Part shown: positions 1-12,936 of the stretch, one piece after another | Position numbering within the stretch: the stretch's first letter is position 1 | Layout: every line of letters begins with the position of its first letter | The notes under the pieces: model-generated | What the model was told of the DNA's origin: nothing | What the model saw: the letters and a program-made list of their open reading frames with translations, nothing else | Databases searched by the model: none | Made by a program: the position numbers and the translations under genes | From: Lingula anatina | Lineage: Eukaryota > Brachiopoda > Lingulata > Lingulida > Lingulidae | Assembly (NCBI RefSeq): GCF_001039355.2 | Contig: NW_019775791.1 | Span: forward strand, 670,038-734,037 | Direction: 5' to 3' | DNA: 64,000 nucleotides

Positions 1-1323
1 ATAAAAGAAACCCGTGCATTTCAGTAAAATGCCATATCATTTATAGCCAAATATCTTTAAATTCCAACAGCATAAGCCGAGGTCAAATATCAACACCGAA
101 ACAATGTGTCATAGGACACGCCCACCCTACGTCAATCACGTGAGTTACTTAAACATAAGCTTTCTATAAAGTCAGTGGACAACTACAGATCACCCAGTAC
201 TGTACACATATCACCATCACGATTATCAACACTGTCTTCAGCTTTCACTGCTGCCAAAATAACATGAAACTTGTCCGTCATTTCCTTCAGAGTGGCACTA
301 ATGGTGTTCTGCAGATAGATCCGTCCAAGCTCCCATGGATGCCAACTCTATCGACTTCCCATTACCAGGCGCTGCGCTAATATTAGCCGGCAAAACCGAC
401 TCCACGCTGAGTTTGCTTTCATTATGAAGGCGTGGATAATGATGACGAAGTGGTCTTAATTACTATTTCATCTATTTCTCTTGTACCGTATGGTTTTGTT
501 CAAATTAGGCACTCGTTTGGATGATAGTTTAACTTCCTGTCATATCACTAATGAGACTTAGATATTAGTATTAAGTGAAGATTGGAATTTGTATGCTGAG
601 TGAGTGCATAAAGTTTTTTAATCGGAACTTCAACATTTTAAAACACATTTCAGATTTATCATCTGTATTGTCCGGAACAGATGTTTGAAGATGATGACGG
701 TGCCATATTCATACTCCCACGCACATTCCTAGAATAGGCAAGCAATGATCAGAATTACCAGGCCTGCTTTGGTACAGGCCAACAATGATGTCTTAGAAAT
801 AATCTTATAGACATTGGCAATGATAACATTAAGCTATTCACAGGGCATGTTTGTAAGTTTGGTATCCCCCCATTGAGTCAGGTGCATTATTTCCCACGTT
901 TTACTTTAAATCCTCAATACCTCTATATGGGGCTATATTTGAATAAAAAAGAAAAAAAAGGCCACGGTAGAGAACTGCACTGCGAGGACCCGGTTTAAAA
1001 GTATACCGCCGTGGACTACACGGGACCTCATACTTCTAAATATCATCTTATCTCGTCGCATGAGTTATTCACAGCAATTTTCAACTTAAATAAAATAAAA
1101 AAAAAAATGAATTAATTAAAACTAAAGTAAAGTAAAAGTAAAATTAAGTAAAATAAAATAAAAATAAAAAAATTATAATGTTTTGCCTAAGCTTCGTCTC
1201 CTTCGTCTCTACCTATGTTTATATCCATTTTACAATACACAGCAATGTGGTTTCATCCAGTAAAAAATTAGACAAGATGACTTGAAATATTTTGATAGAA
1301 ATTCATCTGTGTAGTCTGTTGGT
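1..1323. other. Intergenic, no gene recognised
   Basis: No open reading frame with recognisable protein features. A-rich low-complexity sequence lies at about 1087-1180 (runs of taaa/aaat). Nothing else in this stretch can be named. Confidence 0.5.
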
Positions 1324-1455
1324 ATGTTATAAGATTAAACTTTTCATTTTCGACACTAAATTAAAGCTATACCTTACATGCCATAATCGTCCTCAGTGTG
1401 TAAGGCATATAGCTTTAATTTAGTATGGCAAGTGCCTTGTTTGATCTTATAACAT
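1324..1455. repeat. Short hairpin / MITE-like inverted repeat
   Basis: The left arm begins atgttataagat (1324) and the right arm ends atcttataacat (1455). Further in, actaaattaaagctata (near 1356) pairs with its complement near 1408-1425. The arms fold on each other with a small loop and there is no coding capacity. Most likely a non-autonomous foldback element; the family is unknown. Confidence 0.55.
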
Positions 1456-2584
1456 GGCTTGAAATAGACAAAAACAAGAATTAGAGTGTTTAATAAAAAG
1501 CATGAACGATAAATCTTAATAGTCTGAATTCGCCTGACAAGGTTCCATCTTCCTACATCGACTATATAATCTAGAAGTCTGAACCGTTACGTAGATCTTA
1601 AGACATGTTTCGTGAAAAATTGGAACAAGCAATCAGAGTACCAGACATATGATGGACCCATTGCTGAAAGATACTGATATCCGATCAAATCGTTGTGGAT
1701 TACACCCCTCTAGTTGATTTCATTTCGAAATCTGAAATAGGAACAAATGAACTTATTGGTTTTGATTGTGTTGATAGAGTTTCACCTAAACGCAATTAGC
1801 TTTGTGGGCGCAACTACCACAACCCACCTTTAGAGCTTCTCTACAGCAATTAGCATTGTGAACACATCGGGCACACCTCGCCTTCGCGGCTTCTCTACAG
1901 CAATTTATACCGAATGTTCGCCAAATAACAGAAGAGCATGTGGTTACCTTGGTTTCAACACTGATAACACTTTTAAGGAGTTGAAAAATGCACTGTGAAC
2001 ATTATTAAGAGCGTGGACGGACAGAAAAAATATGCAAAATTTTTATCGACATTTAGATCAAATACCGCATGCATCTTGTAGTGTTTGAATTGTTTTGAAG
2101 CGATAGTGTAATTTACAGCTTGTCTGTCTGGCAATGAATTTTCAAGTAGGCCTCACCCAAAGGTAAACGAAGATCTTTTGGAAAGGGTCCTTTTAAACAA
2201 AGAATCTCATAAATGTACAAAATATTGGACAAGGTCGTGCGATACAAATTGGACTAAAAACTGATAGACTTTCAAAAAAAAAAAAAAAAAAAAAAAAGGG
2301 AGATGTATGTAAACGCTTATCTTTATTTGATACACATGTAGTCAGTGGAATAAAGATCGTTCTGGTATAACCATGATAGTAAAGCCACCGCATTTGCTAA
2401 AATATTCTTATTACAACCGTCTGTGTGTGTGGAAATGAATGAAATTTGCCCAAAAAAATAAAGTGATGAGAGCAATTTGTTCTGTTGATTTCTCTAAGAG
2501 GCATACTGTGGCATACCAATCAATGAACTCGCGATCTATAGTTGTATACAGGAAGAGAAGGCAATCTTAGGAAGGGATTGCAAT

Positions 2585-2586
<2 letters not shown>
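1456..2586. other. Intergenic with a poly-A tract
   Basis: No gene recognised. A run of 24 A lies at 2274-2297. The polyphenylalanine reading frame on the opposite strand is only this tract translated. Confidence 0.5.

Positions 2587-2632
<46 letters not shown>
2587..2632. repeat. (AAT)n microsatellite at a LINE 3' end
   Basis: About 15 AAT/ATA trinucleotide units. It abuts the 3' end of the minus-strand LINE that follows, so it is probably that element's tail, read as TTA units on the minus strand, rather than an independent microsatellite. Confidence 0.85.
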
Positions 2633-3199
2633 TTTATTTGTAGTCTAAAATCCATATATAAAATGTTTAGTAGACTTTACATGGGTAAAATGAACAGAAA
2701 CAGATGACTAAAATAAATGAAAAGGTAGTTAAAATAATAAGATATGAACTAAAGATGAAAACTAATGTGTAATTGAATTGATAAGATATCAAAAATAAAC
2801 TTTACAGTGTAAAAGACAACAGCCAGTCAAATCAATTGTAAAACTTTTTGAAGATATAAGTTTTGAATTATTTTTTAAAATTGTCCTCAGACTCTATTGT
2901 TTTAAATAAATAGGGAGATCGTTCCACTCAATTGGCCCATAGACCTGCAGAGCAACATCACCGTACGCTCTTAATCTGGAATTACCAGGCGTTAATTAAA
3001 GCTGATCGACTGATCTTAAAGCGCGTTTTGGAACAAAGCGTTGAACTAGTTTTTGTAAATAGGGGGGTGCTGATTGGTAAAAAATTGCAGGCATAAAAGT
3101 TAAAATTTTGAATAAAATGCGTGCTCTGACTGGGAGTCAGTGTAACTGCTTTAAAATGGGTGTGATATGTTCCTCCCTGGCTGTTCGGGTTAAGATAAG

Positions 3200-3390
3200 A
3201 GTTTATTTAGCCAATTATAAAAATCGGAAATCATTTTCCTTTTGGAGCAATAAACAGAGTAAAATGATAAAATAATACAATAAATAAATAAATTAAGAAT
3301 TTAGTTTTGAGATCAAATTAAAATGCGTCACTGCACTTTGATAAAAGCTGTTTAAAAAAGCGTTTACTGCCTTTAAAAGTAAAAAATAAA
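3200..3390 (-). mobile_element. Nested LINE 3'-end fragment inside the LINE
   Basis: The host LINE reads ...NISARL on the 4.98 kb side and resumes with ILTRTAREEH on the 3.19 kb side. Between them lies sequence encoding TFKGSKRFFKQLLSKCSDAF and a stop, then a short AT-rich 3'UTR. This looks like the extreme 3' end of a second CR1-like element. The boundaries are approximate and come from where the host frame breaks off and resumes. Confidence 0.5.
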
Positions 3391-4980
3391 AAGTCGTGCT
3401 GAAATATTCTGAATTCGCTGCAATTTTTTTTTATTCGTTCGTCGGTACAGCCATAAGGTAAAGAGTTGCAATAGTCTAAACGAGAGGTGATCATAGCATG
3501 AATAAATGTTGCCGCAGAAGATTGATCCAGGTAGTTTCTAATAGCACCGATGTTTCTAATGTTAAAAATACACGATTGAGTGATATTTGATATTTGTCTG
3601 TCCATGGAGAGAGTGGAGTCAAAGTAGACACCCAGGTTTTTCACGTGTGGTAATGGGTTCACAACACTGGTGCCTACTGGTAATTCAAGTTGTAGATTTT
3701 GAGCAAGTTACTTGTTATTTGGCTGCGTGATTAATAAAAACTCAGTCTTTCCGTCGTTTATTTTCAGTTTGTTGTTGATGAGCCAGGCGCGAATATCAGC
3801 CACACAGTTGGTAATTTTATCCATAGATGGTTTAGGATTTTGTAAGTCACAGCAAGTATAGATCTGAGTATCATCAGCGTACATGTGGTATCCAAGTTTG
3901 TGATGACGTACGAAGGCACTGAGTGGCAGGGTATAAATGCAAAACAAAAGTGGCCCAAGGACACTGCCTTGAGGCACCCCAAAAACAAGTTGTGAAAGAT
4001 CGGAAAGAATGCCATTTACTGAAATTAGCCGTGACCTCCCAATGAGGTATGATCGAAGAAACGCAATGCCTTTATCCCTGACACCAACACTATCCTCAAG
4101 AAAAGTTAATAATGTATTGTGATCAACGGTATTGAAGGCGGCTGAAAGGTCTAGTAATATAAGTAGCATAGCAGATTTGGGGTTGTTGTCAATGCCCATG
4201 TGTAGGTCTTTTTTTATCCTCAGGAGAGCTGACTCTGTGCTGTGTTTTGACTTATAGGCAGATTGCATTTCCTCAACAAGGTTGTTATTGTTTAGGTGGT
4301 CGAACAATCTCACAGCAAGTACTCTTTCAATCACCTTAGAAAGGAATGAAAGATTTGATATAGGTCTATAGTTCAGCATAAGGTCGGGATCAAGGTTGGG
4401 TTTTTTAGTACAGGTCGAACAATTCCAGATTTCAGCACATCCGGGAAATTTCCATTAATGAAACAAGTGTTTACAATGTGGGTGATTAGGTCAATTACAG
4501 CTGGCATGATCTGAATTAGCAATGGTGTTGGTATTGGGTCTAAGATACATGTTGTCTTTTTTGAGTTATTGATGATTTTTGTCACTTCATCAGAAGTTGC
4601 CTTGGGAAAACTAGCAATGGTGATTTTGGTTCTGTGAGAAACCTTGATGTGGAGAGATGTGATGAGAATGTGACAGTTTTTTCCAGATCATTGAGTTTGG
4701 CATAGATGTCACTAACTTTAGATGTTAAAAAGTTACTCATGCTATTCTCCAAGTCCTTCAGAGATCTTGCTGCAGGTAGTGTGGCACACATATTCTTGCC
4801 TAGGATGGTATTAACAGTGTTAAAAATTGCCTTGCTGTCACCATTACATTCACGAATCATGTCAGAATTATAGGTTTCCTTTGCTTGTCGAATTAGCTGA
4901 TTAATATGATAACACTTCTCTTTGTAGGTTTGATGATGCACAGACAACTTGCTTCGACGCCATTCGCAATATTTAGTCAA

Positions 4981-5220
4981 ATTTAATGAAATAAAATTTC
5001 TCAGTCAAAGAAAAATGATGAAACTCTCAAAAGAACATGTGGTCACGGTAATTTTCTCAGTTACTGTAGATTTATTGATAGATATTTTTCCTCAGTTGTT
5101 TACAATGTCAGGAATATTTCATCACTTGTACTTATGTCATCCATGAGTAATCATCTTAACCTCTAGCTGTGTTTATTTACCGGAGAGCATATGCATATGC
5201 ACCTCGGAGCGTTTTAACAT
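4981..5220. other. Unassigned sequence between two repeats
   Basis: Lies between the truncated 5' end of the LINE and the start of the interspersed repeat. There is no recognisable coding sequence; it may be more of the LINE's linker region, decayed. Confidence 0.3.
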
Positions 5221-6072
5221 TATTTTGAGGTGAGATAGCAATCGGCATGGGGCGTAACTCATTTCCTGTACGAGATATTATCACAAAAATTGGCACAGGT
5301 GAAGGCAAGTGTATGGGCTTCCATCCAGTGCCATGTTTTTTTTTTTTTTTTTTGCCTGGAGTTATGAGCCCCTTATTACAATGCATCATTGCAAAATCAT
5401 TTGCGCCAACTTTTTGCTCCTATAGCTGTTGTGATTTCTCACATTTTTCTTGATTAATCCTGGTTACACTCATTAACATACTTTATTATTTTTATATTAT
5501 GGTACTTATATAGTTTGGGGGATGTTTGATTATCTCCCCAGTTTTGTAACTTTGTATCTTATTAGTTTTCGTCATTAATAAATGACAATTTTCAGTCATT
5601 TGGACTTATCTTACTTAATTTGGAGCAAAAACAGAGCTTCGTTGTGCTTGTGAACATTTGGCTACATAAAAAACATCATTTTGCCTTATTAACGCTAAAA
5701 TTCAATCTAGGGATTTTAAGAAAAATCGCTGTCAGGGTTTTGAAGTACTTAGCCATTAAATCGGCGTTGGAACGGTGTTCTTGGGTGCACTGGTTAAGGA
5801 GAAATTTGAGAAAACCGATTTGGCAATTTCACCCTAAAATCACAACTATGACGTCATCGGTAAAAGGACATTTGTGTACATATGCAGAGGAATTTGGTCA
5901 GTGAATGCTGAAGATTCATTTAGTATCCATAACATGTACTTGAATATAGTGGGAGTTTTTGTCTAACCCTGCCAGAACCCTTGAGTGTGTTGATCAAACC
6001 ATATAGAACTTAGTATTTCCCATATCTGACAAGGCCCAAAGCATTTCTAAGTAAAATACCCAGGTTCCTTTT
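5221..6072 (+). repeat. Interspersed repeat family R1, copy 1
   Basis: Starts attttgaggtgagat and includes gttatgagcccc, agaaaaatcgctg, gagaaatttgaga and atgacgtcatc. The same landmarks occur in the same order at 15294-15745. A middle block (about 5400-5680) is missing from that copy but forms the whole of the minus-strand copy at 22016-22288. The family is non-coding; the 94-residue frame inside is not conserved in the 15 kb copy. Class unknown. A T-rich run lies near 5338-5354. Confidence 0.75.
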
Positions 6073-6073
6073 N
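6073..6073. other. Single-N contig join
   Basis: One N separates two identical 631-base segments (5442-6072 and 6074-6704). This is what results when two overlapping contigs are placed end to end without merging. Confidence 0.9.
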
Positions 6074-6704
6074 CATTTTTCTTGATTAATCCTGGTTACA
6101 CTCATTAACATACTTTATTATTTTTATATTATGGTACTTATATAGTTTGGGGGATGTTTGATTATCTCCCCAGTTTTGTAACTTTGTATCTTATTAGTTT
6201 TCGTCATTAATAAATGACAATTTTCAGTCATTTGGACTTATCTTACTTAATTTGGAGCAAAAACAGAGCTTCGTTGTGCTTGTGAACATTTGGCTACATA
6301 AAAAACATCATTTTGCCTTATTAACGCTAAAATTCAATCTAGGGATTTTAAGAAAAATCGCTGTCAGGGTTTTGAAGTACTTAGCCATTAAATCGGCGTT
6401 GGAACGGTGTTCTTGGGTGCACTGGTTAAGGAGAAATTTGAGAAAACCGATTTGGCAATTTCACCCTAAAATCACAACTATGACGTCATCGGTAAAAGGA
6501 CATTTGTGTACATATGCAGAGGAATTTGGTCAGTGAATGCTGAAGATTCATTTAGTATCCATAACATGTACTTGAATATAGTGGGAGTTTTTGTCTAACC
6601 CTGCCAGAACCCTTGAGTGTGTTGATCAAACCATATAGAACTTAGTATTTCCCATATCTGACAAGGCCCAAAGCATTTCTAAGTAAAATACCCAGGTTCC
6701 TTTT
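6074..6704 (+). repeat. Exact 631-bp duplicate of 5442-6072 (likely assembly artefact)
   Basis: Reading both copies side by side at an offset of 632, I found no differences over 631 bases, and the second copy starts immediately after a single N. A natural tandem duplication would rarely put the N exactly at the junction. The sequence belongs to repeat family R1. Confidence 0.9.
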
Positions 6705-9581
6705 AGCAAAAACTCTGCAAATATTAGTGATGTAAACCGTTAGTTGTTTCAATATTCCAATTAGAAATCCTTGTCTTCATGAGTGGCATATTAAAGACCT
6801 ACATTAATTTCATTGTGTTTTTCTATTGTTCTGACACATTGTTGTTTCTATGTTAAACCTACGTACCTATATTGTTTTCCCAGTTTCCCCCAAGGTTACT
6901 GAGGACGCCCACAGAAACACGTGATATCTTTAAACCGGAACTTGGTAATAAACGACCAAACGCTAAGCAAACATCACAAGGCAACATGCATGACAGGTTT
7001 TTCCACAGCCAGTACATCTCACTTGTTTTTATGAAATTTGCATTCGTGTCACAATAGAAAAGCGGCTCGTGGTTCATGGAATTCGCCTTCATGACATTGA
7101 TTCCTCTCTGTTAGCCAAGAAAATCAACTGTATCATTATGAGTGATAACGAGCGGGACGAGTTCCACACCTAGCAATTAATTAGCTTTTCAAAACACTGG
7201 GTCAGGGTTGACAATAGAATAGATTGATTTATATCCGTTTGTATTGACTTTTGTATCGCGTTCAAGTTCGTTCATTGGGTACGAGCGGTACTTTTAAAGC
7301 TGAATTACCAGTGGAATGGATTCCCAGAAAATTGAAATAATCTTAAATGTTGAAATATGCATTACTTATGTGACCGTCAAGGGTTGTCCACCGATCACTG
7401 TTATCTGATGAATTGATGAATTCAGTGTATGTCTTTATACCGTGCTTTTGAATTATGTAGATGTTTGCTTCTGTTAAAAACAGAATCATGCTCATTTGGT
7501 ATTCTCAACGAACTTTACTGCTTGCAACGAATAATAGTACCAAAAATATTCTCCTTTTCTATTACAAAAGAGAAATTTGATATCCCTGCAATAAACAGCA
7601 TGATACATGTCACTCTCTTCTTTGGGAATTATCATCATCGTGTAAAAACCATATCCCGGTCTGTGTCGCCGGAAATGCACGAATCCACGTACCGGTCGCT
7701 TCTGGTGCCTCTACCGCACGCCCACGTCCACGTGATATTTCGAGAATGAGGAAATTATTGCCTTTTTTTGCCATAAGTACTTCGTTCGCTAATAATATCC
7801 ATAAACTGAGAAGAAACTGATTGTGTCAACACATAGCATGTGTGTCTTTCACTAATAATGGAAGATTAACTTCGAAATTATCGTCGACCAATATTGACCA
7901 AGTCCCGCAGTTGTATTGGCTCCATGTTTGCCAAAGTCATGTTTTCAAGTGCACTGGACATCAAACTTGTCCAATACATAATAACTGCACCAAATTATAT
8001 ATCGTTTAGGCTTTTCAAACCGAGATTAAAATTGATTTGTGAGTCAGTGTAGTAAATCTAATTGACAATTATTATCAGAGTGTCCATAAAGCCAGCTCAA
8101 GGGTACGTCAGTAAAGAGACAGTGGTTGCGCGCAATGACTAATTAAATCTCTCCCCTTTAGTAGCTCACTTATTGATCATTTGGAAGTTTTCAATGGATA
8201 TGTCAAATTGGCGATAGTATACTGCCAAAACCTGTGCTGGGACCAAATGTAAGAGTGAAACTTCCAGATCAACCGTCGAGGAAGGCCGGATAACTTTCTA
8301 CTCACAGGGTTGTATTGAACCTGGCTGTGGTGAGCTTGAGATTAATTTTGTACCAATATTTTGTTACAGGCAATTCGACAATGAACTCCAGAAAGTGGTC
8401 GTTGTAGTAACACCTTTTTTGCAAACTACTTCAGCAGAGCATGGCAGTTAGTTTCCAGGAAATTGCTAAAAATATTGTGTGGTAAACTTCCAAAACGTGA
8501 AAACAACGTTTCGTATTGTTTAATCAGGGATATATCTTATCTAATATTGTTTTTTATATTTTGGTTATCATTAATGAATTTATATCATGTAACTCTGTCT
8601 TTAAAGAGCAAAAACTAAAGTAGAAGTAGGCTATCTCGCGATCTATACGACATTTAATTTTTGCTGTGTAAAGTTTAATTTTCTTTTTTCCTTTATCAGC
8701 CTATAATAGTTTGTAAAACAAAACGATAACTAGATAAATATATATTCGAACGGCCAATGCACGGAAACGTTTGGATAATTATGATAGAAGTTCCACTTTG
8801 TCTGTTAAATCCCAGTGATCACTGTAAGTATTTTGTTTAACTATTGTGTACACGGTGGTAAATGGTAAAACTCACTCTTCCAATAAAACGGTGCCCTTTT
8901 TTCTAGATTACACCGTAAAGTTTTTGTATATTCATCTAATCTAAATAGCAAAGAAGGCCAAGTGGCAATTTTCCGTTGACTAATTACGTGTAACAGCGTG
9001 TAGCTTACTAGTCAAACAACAATCTCGTATTCCCTGGTGCATTATGTGGGTAGATGTGTAAAAGTCGAGTTGGATGCTTTTTTGTCACGTTGATAAAGAG
9101 GAAAAAAGGGTCGTTGAAAATGGCAAACTACAAAAGTGTACGTCATATGGCTGGGGTTGGTTTGCTCTTAGTAAGTGCTCGGCCTGTGTTTCTGTCAGTC
9201 CATTTTAGCGCTATGTAGACACGACCACGTAGTTTTACGCTTCAGCGAACGATTTTCATTGGCCTGCATGATCCCATCAAAGAGGAGCGCATTGAAAGCG
9301 AAAGGAGTTTTATTCCTTTACATTGAGCTGATCACCAATTAATACTCCATTGGCGGCTTATTTAAGTTAAAACAGTGCTGAGTTCAGCCCAGTACATAAA
9401 GGGAGAGTTGCAATGGGGAAAGGTTCATTTCGACAATGATGGAACATTTGGCAGCCAGGTGTGGCCTTAGAAAGGTAGGTATGACAATGTACTCAGTTGT
9501 TACAAATTCATCTTTTTATCGGGCAATGAAACGAGTTGGAGCACTTTTAAGTGATATGGACATTTGCTATTTCATAACGAT

Positions 9582-9582
<1 letters not shown>
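6705..9582. other. Intergenic, no gene recognised
   Basis: Small open frames exist (for example 7429-7749, 106 codons), but none shows a domain, a signal peptide or convincing splice sites. No repeat with clear ends was seen. Confidence 0.45.

Positions 9583-9618
<36 letters not shown>
9583..9618 (+). repeat. 36-base poly-A tract
   Basis: An uninterrupted run of A. It could be the tail of a retroposed sequence read on the plus strand, but nothing upstream is recognisable as a SINE, LINE or processed gene. Confidence 0.9.
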
Positions 9619-9621
<3 letters not shown>

Positions 9622-9736
9622 TGAGTTAAAGGCGTACTGTATATTCCGTGGATTAAAAGACCTGCTTTGTTTATTACTATGCAATGGAATAATGTCAACA
9701 AGCCCTATGATATGGCATTTGTATAAGTATGGCCTC

Positions 9737-10015
9737 CATAGTTTCGGTCTTGCGTGCGTGACGCTCATAAAAAATAGCCGTGTTCCATAGACATAATATC
9801 AAAATTGAGGCAATTTGTACCCGTACCTGGGTATTCTTAGAAAAGTTGATGACAAACGTCTTCATAGTTTCGGTCTTACGTGCGTGACGCTCATAAACAA
9901 TGACCATGTTCCATAGACATAATGTCAAAATTGAGGCAATTTGAACAGTTTCGGTCTTACGTGCGTGACGGTCATAAATAATGGCCATGTTACAAAGACA
10001 TAATGTCAAAATGAC
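9737..10015. repeat. Three diverged tandem copies of an ~80-bp unit
   Basis: Each copy carries gtttcggtctt(a/g)cgtgcg, then a gtcataaa-type block, then agacataat(a/g)tcaaaa. Copies start near 9737, 9863 and 9946; spacing is uneven (about 126 and 83 bases), with extra sequence between the first two. The 104-residue minus-strand frame is just this repeat translated. Confidence 0.75.
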
Positions 10016-12722
10016 ATGAGTATATTTATTATTAGTATATTAGATATAAGTATATTTTGTCATGTGTCACGTTTTGAGCTACTATTTCAGGATAAACCTC
10101 CAAACCCTTTACGAAATACCATCATCTATCGCTTCCCCGACCAGTCTATAATGAATTCCCTTTTTACATTTGGCAGAGACTCTGAATCCGTTTATCCTAC
10201 CTCTTGGATTACTGATTTATTTTAAAGTTTGGTGTGCTTTTTCTAAAAATTCGAAACTTAAAGTAAAGCATACCAGAATTAGAAAAGCATCGGGAGAGTG
10301 CAGATGATTAATCATTAATTAATGAACGGTCATCACCAAAATATCCCGATTCTGACTTTTTCTAAAAATTCTATCGAAATCCACCCACAACCTTTTAGTA
10401 AGGATGGAGACGAACAAACAAACAAACAAACAGGCAAAAAAAAAAGTGGTTGAAAATCTTCTTTCCAGAGGTTATGGACGAAAGACGAAGTCATGAATTC
10501 ATATTGCTTAAGGTTGCCTGAAAATTGTTTTATTGTTTCATATCTCCAGTTCCATATTATCATATACATATATGTATATATCGGGTGATTGAAAACAAAA
10601 ACACTAGCTTCCCACTTTTAACATAAAAATATGGATTTATCTGAACTCAATTCAATTTATATCTTGCTGCTACCAGTATTTGGTGGAGAATATTGAGTAT
10701 CATTATCTACGGTCTCTAGCAGTTAAAAATTAAGCCTTACCAGCTACATTGTATTAGAATAGCCAGATGTATGCGGAGCTCAGTAGAAAAATGAGAGTCC
10801 AAATGTGCAATTCGGAGTCAGCGGTTTTCGTAAAATTGCGTCAGAATTAAAAAAAAAAACTTGGGCCAATAAATAATAAGCTGATCGAATAAAATGGTAG
10901 CAGTTTAGTCGTTTGGGAAGACGTATCTTGGTCGAGGTCGAGGTAGTATGATAAAAAAGAAGGCAGTCAGTCGGCAAGTAAATGGATAAAAACCTATTTA
11001 TTATCAGCTTTTCTGGGAGATTACATGTGACGTCACGAAATGTTTTCCTCTGGCGCTGGACCCTCATTTTAGTACGGAACTCCACAAATACAAGAGGTGT
11101 TATAAACGTTAGACTAAGAGGAACATAAAGTTATATTTCGTTAATTTATAACTGTTAATATTTTAGTTATCAATATCTTATATTCGGTATATTACTATTT
11201 TTCCGGTTGCCATAAAGCTGAATAACTGAAAACGTAACACAATGTAACTATTGAAATATCTTAATGAACTTAAATGTTCGTTTAATGTTACATTCCGAAC
11301 CCCTCCCCCAAGAAATGGCAATACGTGTGTCAAACATGTTTGGACTTTAAACCAAGCGAGACATTTAATATAAAACAGAACGCAGCGACGTGTAAAAACG
11401 TAATTTGCCCTTTAAATTTGGTTGTCTTTCTGAAAATCTACCGCCAGAATTTTAAAGTCAACATCTGCTCTGCTACAAACCGATCGTAGCGGGAGACTAA
11501 ACTAAGTTTGTATTAATCCACTAACTTATCCACGGGAAGTCAAGGTGACTTACATATACTGATGAAATGGACAAATATTGAAGTCTTTACATTTTCAAAG
11601 CCAAGTCAAATACCAAGCCTCCCATTGCACTGGTTGATAATTGATTCCCAACAGCGTGTGAAATATCACACGCGTCAACGAGTAGCTTATGTCACTAAAG
11701 ACACAGGTTTGTGCGATATTATCCGAAGCATTGCAAACCTTCAATATTTTGACTGAGTGGAATCAAGCCGTTGTCTTTGATACAAACAAATCATCGGCTT
11801 AAAACTATGTGATGTTATAACTGTACTGATACGACACATCTGACGTTACTTACACTGTGAATTTGTGTTTACAAGAACATTAAGGCGGCAGATGTATAGT
11901 ATTTTACAACATCAGAAAAATATTAAGTGAACGTTTTGCATCATTTTATATCTTAAACATTTCTATGAGTGAACGTCAGAGCAATGCGCCAATTATATAT
12001 ATATACATACATACATTGCAGTTAGGAGGAAACAATATACAAGTTTCTGTTCATTAAGTCCCACATTATCATTCATTTTTGCCCCAGAAATAACGTTTTG
12101 GCTAAATTAACATTATTACCAATTAATCCGCCACAAAAAAAGTATATTTGACTGCATAAAAAGCTAGAAATGTACACAAACCGTCTGCATTAAGTCATAC
12201 AGACAACTTGCCTTCTCTTTTGACTCCGTTCTCGCGATATAATATTCTAAACATGAATAATTCTCGTTGTCTATAAGTAATAAGTATCAAGTGACAAAGT
12301 AGCAACAGCCAACGGTTCCAAACGTGCCCAAGGCGGACGCCGTAAGTCTACTGGGGGTAGCAGTGACTCCAAGGACCCCTGAAACATGAGACTTGGGGCA
12401 TACTTTGCGTTCAGTCTCAAGTTGTGGTGAGTTCCTGGGCAATGGTGGTTGGTAGCAGTGGTAGTAGAAACGATAATAGCAGTTGTAACAGTAGTGTGGT
12501 AGTAGCGTTACTTATATAGCTGTCTGGTACGTTCTCATCTAACGTTCTTCATTTTGGGGTTTGCTGAAAATAAACGGTTACACTTTTAAGTTTATGCAGC
12601 ATATATTAAAACACTTTTTCCGGCATTTTAGAAAGCTGCCGTGGCTTGCGTGCTGCTTGGCCTTGTATCGTCCATGTAGAAATATTAAAGAGAAACGAGA
12701 CAACAAATAATTAACCGCATTG
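10016..12722. other. Intergenic, no gene recognised
   Basis: AT-rich with only short chance frames. Short AT/GT simple sequence occurs near 10561-10580 and 11991-12015. Nothing else can be named. Confidence 0.45.
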
Positions 12723-12936
12723 CTATGCAAACCAGAACGAGCCCGACTTCTGCTTAAACAAGGACTTCGGGTGCGGATCCAGAGATATTTTCTGACAATC
12801 TTCCAAATTATCTTTGTTGATCCATCCTCTATTTTTGTCTTCCGACAGAAAAATTAGATGCCCATCAATGTAAACTTCAAAATCTGACCGTCTTCCGGAA
12901 GACCCATAAGACGGCCTCAATCCACCCCTGTGCCTT
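12723..12936 (-). pseudogene. Possible orphan exon with weak selenoprotein-W/Rdx resemblance
   Basis: The minus-strand frame ending at 12723 contains GRRSDFEVYIDGHLIF, followed by a charged stretch and a stop. The pattern G-x-x-FEV-x-I-x-G-x-L-I-F resembles the second half of Rdx-family (selenoprotein W, MIEN1) thioredoxin-like proteins, where it is followed by a lysine/glycine loop. A possible splice acceptor (gcacag) lies just upstream on the minus strand. The expected CxxC/CxxU half of the fold was not found nearby. This could be one exon of a gene whose others I cannot see, a fragment, or chance. No function is claimed. Confidence 0.22.

Larger units (their letters stand above)
2587..4980 (-). 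mobile_element. 5'-truncated, decayed CR1/L2-type non-LTR retrotransposon
   Basis: Read on the minus strand from 4980 to about 2780, this is the reverse-transcriptase ORF of a CR1/L2-like LINE. The pre-RT linker (WRRSKLSVHHQTYKEKCYH) is at 4980-4582. The RT core follows, with YRPISNLSFLSKVIERVLA, the catalytic aspartate in LLDLSAAF, GVPQGSVLGPLLF and the YADDTQ box. The thumb/C-terminal part has VKNLGVYFDSTLS, and the terminal region near 3130-2880 has LKQLH and YGPIEWNDLP. The endonuclease domain is absent. Visible lesions are a frameshift near 4582, another in a six-A run near 4405, an in-frame stop at 3708-3710, a frameshift near 3425, a Trp-to-stop change near 3142 and an insertion at about 3200-3390. 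It is dead. The 3' end is the AAT tract. Confidence 0.9.

Noticed and set aside
5620-6536. Two identical 94-codon frames at 5620 and 6252
   Set aside because: They lie in repeat family R1, are identical only because of the false duplication, and the frame is not kept in the copy at 15.3 kb.
9695-10009. 104-codon minus-strand frame with repeated YERHARKTET
   Set aside because: It is the translated diverged tandem repeat; no signal peptide, start context or domain supports a protein.
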